Shown one piece after another: positions 7,894 through 15,763 of a stretch of DNA of 22,368 bases. Under the pieces are notes generated by a model. That model did no database searches. It was not told where the DNA came from and saw only the letters and a program-made list of their open reading frames with translations. The position numbers and the translations under genes were made by a program. Within the stretch, counting starts at the first letter, position 1. Each line of letters opens with the position of its first letter. Location of the stretch: assembly GCA_964469525.1 (NCBI GenBank), contig CAYXYU010000020.1, positions 1-22,368 on the forward strand. Reading direction: 5' to 3'. The DNA comes from JABDCD01 sp964469525. Its GTDB lineage: Bacteria; Pseudomonadota; Alphaproteobacteria; Rickettsiales; SXRF01.

Positions 7894-9249
7894 TTATGCC
7901 TGGCTTTTTTTGTAGAGCACTTGGGTTGAGAAGGATAATTGGAGCTGGGTGCCGGCGGCTTTCTGTGCTGCTTCAAAGGCGCGGCTGATCTTTTCGGTGA
8001 CCAACTGGCCATAATTTTCCCCCGTGCCTGGCAGCAATATATAATAAGCGTGGTCAGGCATCTGGTAATTGAAAATCTGGTCGATCTTGCGCAGATTTTG
8101 TTCCACGGCCGTTTCCAGCGCCTTGAGTCCCGCCTGGTACTGATTGCCGCCGATATTTTCAGCATTGTCGAGAATCTTGACCACCATCAGCAGAAGGTCA
8201 AAATTAAAGCGCTTGGCGAGGAAAGTGGTGTAATCAGCCTGGAGTTTAAAAAATTCATAGGAGTATAGATTATTAGCCGGGCTGATGAAACTGTTGCTGG
8301 TTGCCTTCTGGTAACCTTCGGCTTGGTAATACGCGTTGCCAATCCAGTTGCAGACGATGCGGAAGGTTTGCAGCGTGGATATATGCAGATCGGTATAATT
8401 AATCTGCTCGATTTTCAGCATACCGAGAATTTGTCCGTTTTCCGACATGATAGGGCCGGCGAGCATACCGTGGTGCTGTGACAGGATCAGTTCATCTTCC
8501 TCATCGGCGATGCATAGAAAGCGTTTCTTGCCGATCACTTCTTGAAACAGCTGGTTGGCGGAATCAAGGTGGGTCGGATATTGATCTGGTTTTTCCCAGG
8601 CATAGGTCACGGATGCATTGAGTGCATCGCCGTTTAGCATATACACGGAAAACTGCTTGGGCTGCAGCAGCGACACTATTAAATCCTGCATGCCTTCCAG
8701 TATCCTGCCAGGATGGGAGGTTTCCATGAGCTTGACAGCTTTATAGGTATCGATGGCAGTATTGGCGTGCCGTACCAGGCGCTGCTCGAGCATTTCGCGG
8801 ATCATGCGCAGTTCCTCATATTTAACGGCAACGATTTCCTCGCGCTTAAACGCCTCGGTCAGGTCATTCCGCAGGCGGTCACGTTCCATGACATGACGAA
8901 AGCGCAACGATCCTAAAATCACGGCACTGATCAGCCACAACAGCGGCTGGGAGTTAATGTCGAGCAGGTAGTTGTAGAGGTACTCATTGTCACCGCGCGA
9001 GCGTACGTTGCCGACCAGGAACGCCACGGTTGATATCAGCACGGCAAACACGCCTTCTGCCACGCCGTACTGCGCACTGATCAGGATGATGACGAACCAG
9101 AACGGGTGGGGAGTGATGCCAGTATAGCGATCGCCGTTGAAGTAGAACAGATTAATGACCAACAATATGCCGATGGCTATGAACACCTCGATAACGGCAA
9201 TGGTGCGCAGGCGGAACAAAGGTTGCGGAGTGCGTTTTTTTTCGATCAT
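7894..9249 (-). CDS. pelD: PelD, membrane c-di-GMP receptor with GAF and degenerate GGDEF domains
   Basis: 451 residues (about 455 in Pseudomonas). Order: four hydrophobic segments at about 15-36, 49-62, 63-80 and 102-117; a charged coiled-coil stalk at about 119-158; a GAF domain at about 165-310; and a GGDEF-like domain at about 330-448. The GGDEF active-site signature is gone: the equivalent stretch reads QMPDHAYYILLP, so no cyclase activity is expected. The inhibitory-site motif RxxD is kept as R387-K-I-D390, and R423 sits where a second c-di-GMP-binding arginine is expected. PelD binds c-di-GMP and switches on Pel polymerisation after translation. ATG at 9249 lies nine bases after pelB; ribosome site TAGGGT. 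No cyclase or phosphodiesterase for the signal is in the window. Confidence 0.93.
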   Translation of the reverse strand: MIEKKRTPQPLFRLRTIAVIEVFIAIGILLVINLFYFNGDRYTGITPHPFWFVIILISAQYGVAEGVFAVLISTVAFLVGNVRSRGDNEYLYNYLLDINSQPLLWLISAVILGSLRFRHVMERDRLRNDLTEAFKREEIVAVKYEELRMIREMLEQRLVRHANTAIDTYKAVKLMETSHPGRILEGMQDLIVSLLQPKQFSVYMLNGDALNASVTYAWEKPDQYPTHLDSANQLFQEVIGKKRFLCIADEEDELILSQHHGMLAGPIMSENGQILGMLKIEQINYTDLHISTLQTFRIVCNWIGNAYYQAEGYQKATSNSFISPANNLYSYEFFKLQADYTTFLAKRFNFDLLLMVVKILDNAENIGGNQYQAGLKALETAVEQNLRKIDQIFNYQMPDHAYYILLPGTGENYGQLVTEKISRAFEAAQKAAGTQLQLSFSTQVLYKKSQA

Positions 9250-9258
9250 ATCGAAACC

Positions 9259-12200
9259 CTATGGTTTAAATTTACGAACAACGTAGCCTCCTGCGCTGCT
9301 GACGCCAGAACCCGATTGCGTGAAGCTGATACCGTGGCTGGCGCGCAATTGCAGTTCCCAGCCTTTATCCAGTGCCCTTATTATACGCCAGGCAATGGAT
9401 GGGCCTGAATCGCCGCTTAAGCGATCATAGGCAAAACCGCCGGTCAGTTCGCTGACCAGACTTTGATCGTAAAATTGGCGCCACGTTGCATCGATGAAAT
9501 GCACCTCACGCGAAATCAGCGGGTAGAGGCGATAGCGATCGCCGTTGGAATTGGTAGCGAAATCGCTGGAAGTGACATATTCGGCATCGAGTCCGTAACC
9601 GACGATGACAGGGATGCCTTCCCATGCCCTGTTGAACAATGCTGCTGGCGCGTGGATGTTGCCCGACAGCGATACCGATTGGGTAGTATTGGTTTTATTA
9701 TCCTGGCTGTAGCTCGAAGTAGCTAAACTTCCAAAGCTATAAATTTCTGGCATGGGGCTATAGGCTTGCACGACGCCGAGGCGGTTGCGCGTGGCGTGGT
9801 TGGGTATGCGTTCGGTAAACGTCCAGTCGGAACGCTTATATTCCCCATAGAGGGTGATCTGGCCCAGCGCATCATGAGTGACAACCTGTTGGCCGAACCC
9901 GATGGAATCGCCGGCGTTCAGGTAGATTGCCGATTTGGAGATCGTGCCTGCTTCGAATTCATATAGCGCATTCACCTCGCCGCGTTGCACAGTGCCGCTT
10001 TTGCGTACGATATCGCCATTAGCGCGGCGCAGATCCTTAAAGTGGTAGAGATTGTTTTCTACCCTTGCTGCCAGCTTAAGATTACGGTTGACCGGCTGCA
10101 TGCCGCTCAGGCTGGAAATGAACTGGTCGTTATCCCTCAGATGCATTCCCTGGAATTCGCCCCGCACATAGGTTAAATCCTCTCTCTTCATGTCGGCGAG
10201 CATGATGTTGACCCAGTGGTTTTCCGGATCCAGCGCATTCGCTTGTGCGGCCAAATCCATGGCAGCTAGGCGTTGGCCAGAAGCGCGCTTGGCAATGGCA
10301 AGCCCGCTGATGACGGAAACCTCATGGGGGTGGCGCGCCAGCAGTTTTTCAAGGCGGGCAATGGCATCGCTGCCGCGGAGGGTTTCCTGTTCGATGCGCG
10401 CATGCAGCAGTTCGCGGCGTATGCCCAGCGCCGATTCAATGGGCTGCTTGCCCATTCTGTCCATGCCATCGATAATAAGATTGGTGCTGCCTTCGGTAAT
10501 GTAGGGTTCCTTACCGGGATTGGTAATGATCAACACGGTATCGTAGCCCGGATAGATGGCATCAACCCAGCCGGGCTTGGAATCGTTGAGCTGCTTCATC
10601 TCGACGGGCAACGCACTGGTGCGCTTGTCGTATACCAACAACAGTTCGTTTGCTATCGGCGTTGATTCAAAGCGGAGGATATGCTTGCGGCTGATTTTCC
10701 ATGGGGCCAGCGCCGTCACCGGCTCCTCTGCCGTGAATTGGTTTAAGACCTGTTCGGATTTGTCGAATTCGCGCATCCCGATGAGGAATTCGGCATAATC
10801 CAGTTGCAGGAATTTATTGTCGGGATTTTCGGCAAGCAGATGATGCATTTCTTCATAAGCCTGTTGGAAGCGGTGCAACCGCATCAGCGAGTGGGCCTTA
10901 AGGACACGTTCTTGCAAGGTGAGGCTGGGCGCCTCATTCATGAGCCTAATAGTTTCTTCAAACAGCGGGCGGGCTTGCAGCGTGTTGCTCTGCTGCAGCA
11001 ATTCGGCGAAATAAAATACCGCTAGTATGTCCTTACCGCCACGGGAATAATAGTCATTCAGATAGGCCCTTGCGCTCTCTATATCGCCGGTGTAATAGGC
11101 GATCACGCCGCGTTCCTTGATGTATTCGATATTCTCTGGATCTGCTAGGATCAACTTTTCGTAGCCCTGCATCGCGAGCTTGAAGAGCCCGCGGTCCTGT
11201 GCCGCCTTGGTATAGAACTGCAGGCGGTCTAGCGGTAGCGGCTGTGACAGCGCTGCGGCGATATCTCCATCGATCCGCACGGTATTCTTTGTCTTGCGTA
11301 GCGCGTCGAAATAATTTTTGGTCAGCGCCAGGTTACGCTGTTCGGGCGGCACCGCCTGCACTACCCTGATGACGCGCTCATAGGCGTGAATGTTGTTCAG
11401 GATCTGCAGCCAGTCGAGTTTATCCTGGTTAGTAGCGCCCCGGGCGCGGCTTTCAATCCAGTCGACTTGCGTCTCGGTAGGGCGAAGGCCCCAGATGTAG
11501 AGCAGCCCCTGTACGTCCCGATCCTTGGCTGGCTTGCCTTCGGCCAGCTGCAGCATCAGGCGTTCGGCTTCGGGCTTGTTGCTCTCATTGACATAGATGG
11601 ATACGAAATAGTGCTTTTCTTTCTCAGTCAGCGGAACGGTGTGCGAGTATTTATAACGGAATGCGGCGAGCCGCTTGAAGTCCTTATGTTTCTTGAGCAT
11701 CCCCTCATAGAGGAATATCCAATCCTGACGGTACTGGAACGTATAATGCTCGGCATATGGTTGCACCGAGGCCCACGCGCCCATACCGTCAAGGGTATAG
11801 ATTAACGCTTTGCGTCGTTCCTCTGTTGTGCTCCGGTCTTTCAGCTCGTCCATATACATGCCGATAAGTACGGTGGGATCCTGGGGAGTGGTTTTCTCCA
11901 AGGCCCGTGTCGCTTCGCGGTAGATATCGTGTAGCTTGGGATTGTCCATGACCATGCTTTTGTATGGCGTGTAAAGCGTGACCACTTCTTGGTTATACTT
12001 AGAGGAGAAAAGGATATTCCCGAAATCTTCCAGCGCCTTGCTGTCCTCGGGATGGAAGACCATCCAGTTGGCAGCAATTTCTAACGCCTGTTTTGGGTCT
12101 ACGGCCGCGGCAGCTTTGACGTTCATGATTAACAGCAGAGGATTTTTATTGATTATCTCCTCCTTTCCTGCCAACAGCTTCAGTGCCAGATCGGAACGGT

Positions 12201-12948
12201 TGGCATTGTAGAACATGGTGGAAAAATCAAGCAACGCCGGCTCGGGGTTCTTTGCGATCCAGCTTTCAGCCTCGATGTAGGCATTGTTCACATCACCCTG
12301 TTTGATCATCTGATCGACCAGCGCGAAGGTGAAGCTGTAATCCATCTGGTTGGGATGGATTTCCATGAATTCCTTGATGGTTTCGATGACCTCGCGGTCT
12401 TTCTTGGCCTTGAACTGGAAGAATATTAGGTTTTTATAATTCTGAATGTTATCCGGCTGCAGCTTGACCAGTTTCTTCAGCACCGCGATGGTTTTTTCCG
12501 GCTGTGTATCACCGTAGAGCATGCTGTAGCGGGCCTGCAGGATGTAGGAAGTATTTACCGAGGGCGCCAGTTCGTTTACTTCTTCCAGAATGCGGATGTA
12601 GTTATCATCCTGCCCGGCGACGTGGTAGATCACCGCGAGCTTGTCGAGCATCTCGATGTCCTTTGGATATTTGCTGTGATAACGTTCCATCAGCTCGATG
12701 GCCTTGCCGGTCTTGCCCGCAGACACATAACTGTCGGCAAGGTCTCCGACCGCCTGAGCCGTAAGCCCTTCGCTGGCAATCTTCGCCTCGAGGGCGGCTT
12801 GTTTCTCCTCGATAAGCGCTTCCGTCGTCTTCGGCTTTTTACGGGCGCTTTCACTCATGAAGTCGAGCTGGTTCTTATCCGGTATCAGCAGGATACTACC
12901 GGCGATAATGAGGACAACCACGCCACCGATTTTGATGTAGCTTTTCAT
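9259..12948 (-). CDS. pelB: PelB, periplasm-spanning TPR scaffold and outer-membrane export porin
   Basis: 1229 residues (about 1193 in Pseudomonas). Layout: short N-terminal membrane anchor at about 4-23; a long stretch of TPR-like helical repeats from about 60 to 900 (repeated 34-residue units such as AGKTGKAIELMERYHSKYPK, DPENIEYIKERGVIAYYTGD, HPHEVSVISGLAIAKRASGQ); and a C-terminal part of 305 residues from about 925 with alternating, Tyr/Gly-rich strands that fits the 16-stranded porin of PelB. It carries Pel across the periplasm and outer membrane, and its TPR region normally binds PelA. Its ATG overlaps the stop of the preceding membrane-protein gene as ATGA. In known operons pelC follows pelB; here pelD follows after nine bases. 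Confidence 0.93.
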   Translation of the reverse strand: MKSYIKIGGVVVLIIAGSILLIPDKNQLDFMSESARKKPKTTEALIEEKQAALEAKIASEGLTAQAVGDLADSYVSAGKTGKAIELMERYHSKYPKDIEMLDKLAVIYHVAGQDDNYIRILEEVNELAPSVNTSYILQARYSMLYGDTQPEKTIAVLKKLVKLQPDNIQNYKNLIFFQFKAKKDREVIETIKEFMEIHPNQMDYSFTFALVDQMIKQGDVNNAYIEAESWIAKNPEPALLDFSTMFYNANRSDLALKLLAGKEEIINKNPLLLIMNVKAAAAVDPKQALEIAANWMVFHPEDSKALEDFGNILFSSKYNQEVVTLYTPYKSMVMDNPKLHDIYREATRALEKTTPQDPTVLIGMYMDELKDRSTTEERRKALIYTLDGMGAWASVQPYAEHYTFQYRQDWIFLYEGMLKKHKDFKRLAAFRYKYSHTVPLTEKEKHYFVSIYVNESNKPEAERLMLQLAEGKPAKDRDVQGLLYIWGLRPTETQVDWIESRARGATNQDKLDWLQILNNIHAYERVIRVVQAVPPEQRNLALTKNYFDALRKTKNTVRIDGDIAAALSQPLPLDRLQFYTKAAQDRGLFKLAMQGYEKLILADPENIEYIKERGVIAYYTGDIESARAYLNDYYSRGGKDILAVFYFAELLQQSNTLQARPLFEETIRLMNEAPSLTLQERVLKAHSLMRLHRFQQAYEEMHHLLAENPDNKFLQLDYAEFLIGMREFDKSEQVLNQFTAEEPVTALAPWKISRKHILRFESTPIANELLLVYDKRTSALPVEMKQLNDSKPGWVDAIYPGYDTVLIITNPGKEPYITEGSTNLIIDGMDRMGKQPIESALGIRRELLHARIEQETLRGSDAIARLEKLLARHPHEVSVISGLAIAKRASGQRLAAMDLAAQANALDPENHWVNIMLADMKREDLTYVRGEFQGMHLRDNDQFISSLSGMQPVNRNLKLAARVENNLYHFKDLRRANGDIVRKSGTVQRGEVNALYEFEAGTISKSAIYLNAGDSIGFGQQVVTHDALGQITLYGEYKRSDWTFTERIPNHATRNRLGVVQAYSPMPEIYSFGSLATSSYSQDNKTNTTQSVSLSGNIHAPAALFNRAWEGIPVIVGYGLDAEYVTSSDFATNSNGDRYRLYPLISREVHFIDATWRQFYDQSLVSELTGGFAYDRLSGDSGPSIAWRIIRALDKGWELQLRASHGISFTQSGSGVSSAGGYVVRKFKP

Positions 12949-14336
12949 CGTTTCAGCCCGCTCCCGATGTTTCTTCCGGCGGCGCTGAACGCGGCGAAAA
13001 TGTATTCAAGGATGAAACTTATTGCCCACAGGATCAGTATCCAGCCGGTCAGGTAAGTATTGAGCTGGACGTTCAGCGTATGGCGGTCAACGTCGAGCGC
13101 GTCGCCATGGAAAGCAATAAACGCGATGGGGATGTTGACGGCATAGAACAGCAGCAATCCCGACAGCCAGTGGCGCAGACCAGAGCGCAGCGCCACGGAT
13201 AAGGCAAGCGCCGCGGCGGCAAGGCTGGTGGCAGTGAAGTGCAGAAAATCCTCGCCTTTCGGCAGAGCAATTTTGGTAGCGTACACCGAGATGGGGGATT
13301 GGAGCGACCGTCCGTAAAGGATGGTATCGGACGTCCAGATTTTTTCCCAGTTGAGAAACAGCGCTTCGACCGAGTTGACGAAATGTTTCAGCAGCCAGTA
13401 CTGGTAATCAGCCTTTGCCTCACCAGATTTTAACCATTGTCCGAATCCCGACCAGTCCTTGTTGCAGTCCACCGCGTTCTTGCCACGGAAGCACAGTACC
13501 TTTTCGTTCATAGGCATGCCCATTGCCACGAATTCGGAGGTCAATGCGGCGTCGGGCAGGATGCGCAGGCCGATGACGTTGACCAGCGGGAACTTCCACC
13601 GCTCGGAACTGTTGATGGAAAAAAGCTGGAATGAGGCGAAGAGGCACATGGCAAAAGCCAGAATCTGGCCTTTTTTCCATTTTTTGCTTTTTCGCTCGGC
13701 CAGGAGGCCAAGGCTGCATACCACCAGGAAGCCGGCGGCAATCATCAGCGAGAAAAAGGCGTTCGAATCGCGAGTGAACTGCCACAGGATCCATGCGACC
13801 AACGTGTAACCGACCGTGGCTCTTGATACTGTCTCTGCCGCCAGAATACGGCATAGCAGTGCCAGCAGCAGCACGGCACCGGACAGCGAGACGCTTTCGG
13901 TGAGTATGAGTTTGTGCCATGAGAAGAAAATCTGGGCGATCGACAGTGCTGCCAGCACGCAAAGAAGTGCCACATAGGCGAAGTAGTTTTTAATCACTGT
14001 TCGTAAAAACAGGAAGAGGGTCAGCCAGGACAGGTAGAAAAAACCCAGTTGGAACCAGACGAAAGCATGTTCTGACTTAAACAGTTTGAGTAGGACGGGC
14101 AGGGTGGGCGAACGATCGCCTTGGATTAAGAAGTTTAGCGTCAGTGGCTGCTGGCTGAGTGCTTTGTACAGGAACGAGTCGGGCGAGTACTGGATGTAGG
14201 AGGCATCGAAGATCGCGTAGGCGCTTACTATCCAGGCGGAGAGGATAGCGACAATGATCCACCACTTCGGACTGGATAAAAACGTCCGAAGAAACGTGAA
14301 GTTGAAGGAAATATATTCCTGCTGAGGCTCAAGCAT
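12945..14336 (-). CDS. Polytopic membrane protein leading the pel operon, possible GT-C-type enzyme
   Basis: 463 residues with about ten to twelve hydrophobic segments. After the first segment (about 25-44) comes a loop with the acidic motif QYSPDSFLYKAL (D53), and a later loop holds WHKLILTES (E147). A longer loop at about 243-370 contains Cys282 and Cys291. Near the end is HGDALDVDRHTLN (about 410-422). An acidic residue in the first outer loop and an Asp/Arg-His motif before the last segments occur in GT-C glycosyltransferase-like membrane proteins, so a lipid-linked sugar transferase or polymer-modifying enzyme is possible, but I do not recognise the exact family. ATG at 14336 has an in-frame TGA three codons upstream and no strong ribosome site. 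It overlaps pelB as ATGA, so it is co-translated with it. It is not one of the standard pelABCDEFG products. Confidence 0.8.
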   Translation of the reverse strand: MLEPQQEYISFNFTFLRTFLSSPKWWIIVAILSAWIVSAYAIFDASYIQYSPDSFLYKALSQQPLTLNFLIQGDRSPTLPVLLKLFKSEHAFVWFQLGFFYLSWLTLFLFLRTVIKNYFAYVALLCVLAALSIAQIFFSWHKLILTESVSLSGAVLLLALLCRILAAETVSRATVGYTLVAWILWQFTRDSNAFFSLMIAAGFLVVCSLGLLAERKSKKWKKGQILAFAMCLFASFQLFSINSSERWKFPLVNVIGLRILPDAALTSEFVAMGMPMNEKVLCFRGKNAVDCNKDWSGFGQWLKSGEAKADYQYWLLKHFVNSVEALFLNWEKIWTSDTILYGRSLQSPISVYATKIALPKGEDFLHFTATSLAAAALALSVALRSGLRHWLSGLLLFYAVNIPIAFIAFHGDALDVDRHTLNVQLNTYLTGWILILWAISFILEYIFAAFSAAGRNIGSGLKR

Positions 14337-14360
14337 CTGAAATCAGGCCATTCCCTGTGT

Positions 14361-14389
14361 ATTAAATTTTGAATTTTTTTACTTAACAA
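14361..14389 (-). promoter_or_regulatory. Candidate sigma70 promoter of the pel operon
   Basis: On the minus strand: TTGTTA (14389-14384), 17-base spacer, TTTAAT (14366-14361), 4/6 and 5/6 matches to consensus, in a very A+T-rich stretch. Transcription would start about 20 bases upstream of the ATG at 14336, giving a short leader. Chosen by eye; nearby A+T-rich sequence could offer alternatives. Confidence 0.45.
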
Positions 14390-14438
14390 AAATTTAATTA
14401 AGCGACTGTTTTTCATGGGATCGATATCAATATAATCT

Positions 14439-14475
14439 GAGAATTAACAATTATCAGTTAATCTCTAAAAGAGAT
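14439..14475. repeat. Two overlapping inverted repeats upstream of the pel promoter
   Basis: GAGAATTAAC (14439-14448) can pair with GTTAATCTC (14457-14465) with one bulged base. ATCTCT (14461-14466) pairs perfectly with AGAGAT (14470-14475) across AAA. The two helices share bases 14461-14465, so they exclude each other. As DNA this could be a dyad operator; as RNA read through from the hydrolase gene it could be a switchable structure. It lies about 50-85 bases upstream of the candidate -35 box. Confidence 0.4.
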
Positions 14476-14712
14476 CACTGTGCTGGCGGGGGGTAGAGAC
14501 CGAAACGCATATAGAGAGCGTTCTTTCCCGAGCTTTTTATTTTGGTGCAGAAAGAGCTAGATTAGAGAAAGATTAATAAAATGCGCTCGAGGCGAATTAG
14601 AGTGCCTGGGTAGATTTTAAATATTGCTCTTATATAACAGCTGAATATAAAATATTACCGGGGCATGATGGAGGTGAGGATTATTTAACTAATAATTGTA
14701 GCGGAGCTCCCT

Positions 14713-14728
14713 GTTGCATAAATGCAAC
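14713..14728. repeat. Palindrome GTTGCATAAATGCAAC after the hydrolase stop
   Basis: Seven-base perfect inverted repeat around AA, nine bases beyond the stop codon of the PelA-like hydrolase gene. There is no T-run after it on the minus strand and the central loop is only two bases, so it is a poor intrinsic terminator; a protein-binding site is equally possible. Confidence 0.35.
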
Positions 14729-14737
14729 TAGCATAGG

Positions 14738-15580
14738 TTATTCGGGTTCCATGATGATGTCTTGCAGCCCTGATGGCCCGACATAAGGGATGAACCCGTG
14801 TGAACGCTGCAACCTATAAAAGGAGCGAATGCCGTCGACATGGCCTTTCTCGAGATAATCCAGTGTATAGACTTTAAGGTGCTGTGATTGTTTTTGTGCC
14901 GCTTTCAGCACAGTGAGATAATTCTGGTAGGTTTCATTAGGAAGCGGCGGATAGGTGTTTTGCGTCGACGGGGAAGGATAAATGCTTTCGGCCAGTACCA
15001 TGTCGATGTCGTCGCCGATCTGCGGCAATAACGGAAATCCGCGATTGAGCATGATTTTGATATTCGGGTAGCGGTCGCGTATATGCTTAATAAGCTGCAC
15101 GGTTGCCTGCTGCAATCCGGCGTAGTTTTGTGGCTGCGTATGCTCGAGCCAGATTACGCTATCAGCAGTATCCAGTATAATGCCGTTAAAACCCTGCGCC
15201 AGAACCGCCGGGATGATGGTATTCAGCACATATGCCTCCCATTCGGGTTTGCGCACGTCGATGACGGGGTTGCCTTTCCAGCGCTCATCGGTTTTTAAAA
15301 TCAGTTGGTGGTCCTGGATCCATTGATAGTTGTCGCGGAATGTTTCCGCCTCGCCGAGACTTACATAACCGAGAAGTATTTTATGATTCTGCAGCAGCAG
15401 GGGCAGCGGCGGATGCATCTGCCGGTCAAATACGATCACGTCGAAAGGCAGAAATGCTTCCGCTGGCAGCTGGGAGCCGTAATACACCACCCAGCGTTCA
15501 TGTGGCTGCAGGTGGCGAAGCGCTGCATAACCAATAGACAGGGTTGTCACGATAGACAAAAATATTGCTAATTTATGCAT
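14738..15580 (-). CDS. Secreted PelA-hydrolase-like glycoside hydrolase (TM1410/GH114-GH166 type), lacks the deacetylase part
   Basis: 280 residues with an N-terminal hydrophobic signal at about 1-20, so exported to the periplasm. The rest fits one TIM-barrel of the family that includes endo-alpha-1,4-polygalactosaminidases and the N-terminal hydrolase domain of PelA: FNGIILDTAD with D137, and MVLAESIYPSP with E198 as the likely acidic catalytic residue. Full PelA is about 950 residues and adds a C-terminal carbohydrate-esterase (de-N-acetylase) part; nothing of that is present here. The gene lies upstream of the pel genes on the same strand but is separated by about 400 bp, so it may be transcribed on its own. 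ATG at 15580; the upstream G-rich stretch (GGGGTAG) is a weak ribosome site. It could equally be an independent polygalactosaminidase, so I leave the symbol empty. Confidence 0.8.
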   Translation of the reverse strand: MHKLAIFLSIVTTLSIGYAALRHLQPHERWVVYYGSQLPAEAFLPFDVIVFDRQMHPPLPLLLQNHKILLGYVSLGEAETFRDNYQWIQDHQLILKTDERWKGNPVIDVRKPEWEAYVLNTIIPAVLAQGFNGIILDTADSVIWLEHTQPQNYAGLQQATVQLIKHIRDRYPNIKIMLNRGFPLLPQIGDDIDMVLAESIYPSPSTQNTYPPLPNETYQNYLTVLKAAQKQSQHLKVYTLDYLEKGHVDGIRSFYRLQRSHGFIPYVGPSGLQDIIMEPE

Positions 15581-15610
15581 TTACTACCCCGCCTGAAGAA
15601 CACCGATATG

Positions 15611-15629
15611 TCGATTAGATGCTAGTCGA
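15611..15629. repeat. 8-bp hairpin in the spacer between hydrolase gene and ygfZ
   Basis: TCGATTAG (15611-15618) pairs with CTAGTCGA (15622-15629) across ATG, with a single G-T pair. It sits about 40 bases left of the tRNA-like repeat and about 30 bases upstream of the divergent hydrolase start, where an operator or a remnant of integrated DNA would be expected. No function can be assigned from sequence. Confidence 0.3.
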
Positions 15630-15670
15630 GCAGTAAAAATACCTGAAAGCACACTTCCTGTCCTCATCGA

Positions 15671-15703
15671 TCCGAGGTCTGATTCCTTTCGGCAGCGCTA
15701 TTT
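15671..15703 (+). repeat. Degenerate direct repeat of the tRNA-Thr 3' end (candidate att-site remnant)
   Basis: Aligned without gaps to bases 16-48 of the tRNA, 27 of 33 positions match. Differences are at 15673, 15680, 15688, 15691, 15697 and 15699; five of the six are transitions. Similarity starts at the end of the variable loop and stops just after the CCA position (here CTA); the sequence to the left does not resemble the anticodon arm. It also shares the unusual C at T-loop position 55. This is the extent expected of an attachment-site core at a tRNA 3' end, not of a whole duplicated tRNA. It is in the same orientation as the tRNA. Confidence 0.6.
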
Positions 15704-15763
15704 CCTCTTGGTCGTTAGTTTTCAAGGCTGGAAATCCGGTTGCGCGGGCACTACATTCCCTTC

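Larger units (their letters stand above)
14337..14737. other. A+T-rich intergenic region upstream of pel operon, no gene seen
   Basis: About 400 bp between the PelA-like hydrolase gene and the operon-leading membrane-protein gene, both on the minus strand. I see no convincing coding frame. It holds the candidate pel promoter (14361-14389), two overlapping inverted repeats (14439-14475) and a 16-base palindrome (14713-14728). The region is clearly richer in A+T than the flanking genes, as expected of a regulatory region controlling a biofilm operon. Confidence 0.6.

Noticed and set aside
14436..14441. CTGAGA element of the kind found in TPP riboswitches, upstream of pel
   Set aside because: The other conserved blocks of a TPP aptamer are absent and the neighbouring genes are not thiamin genes.
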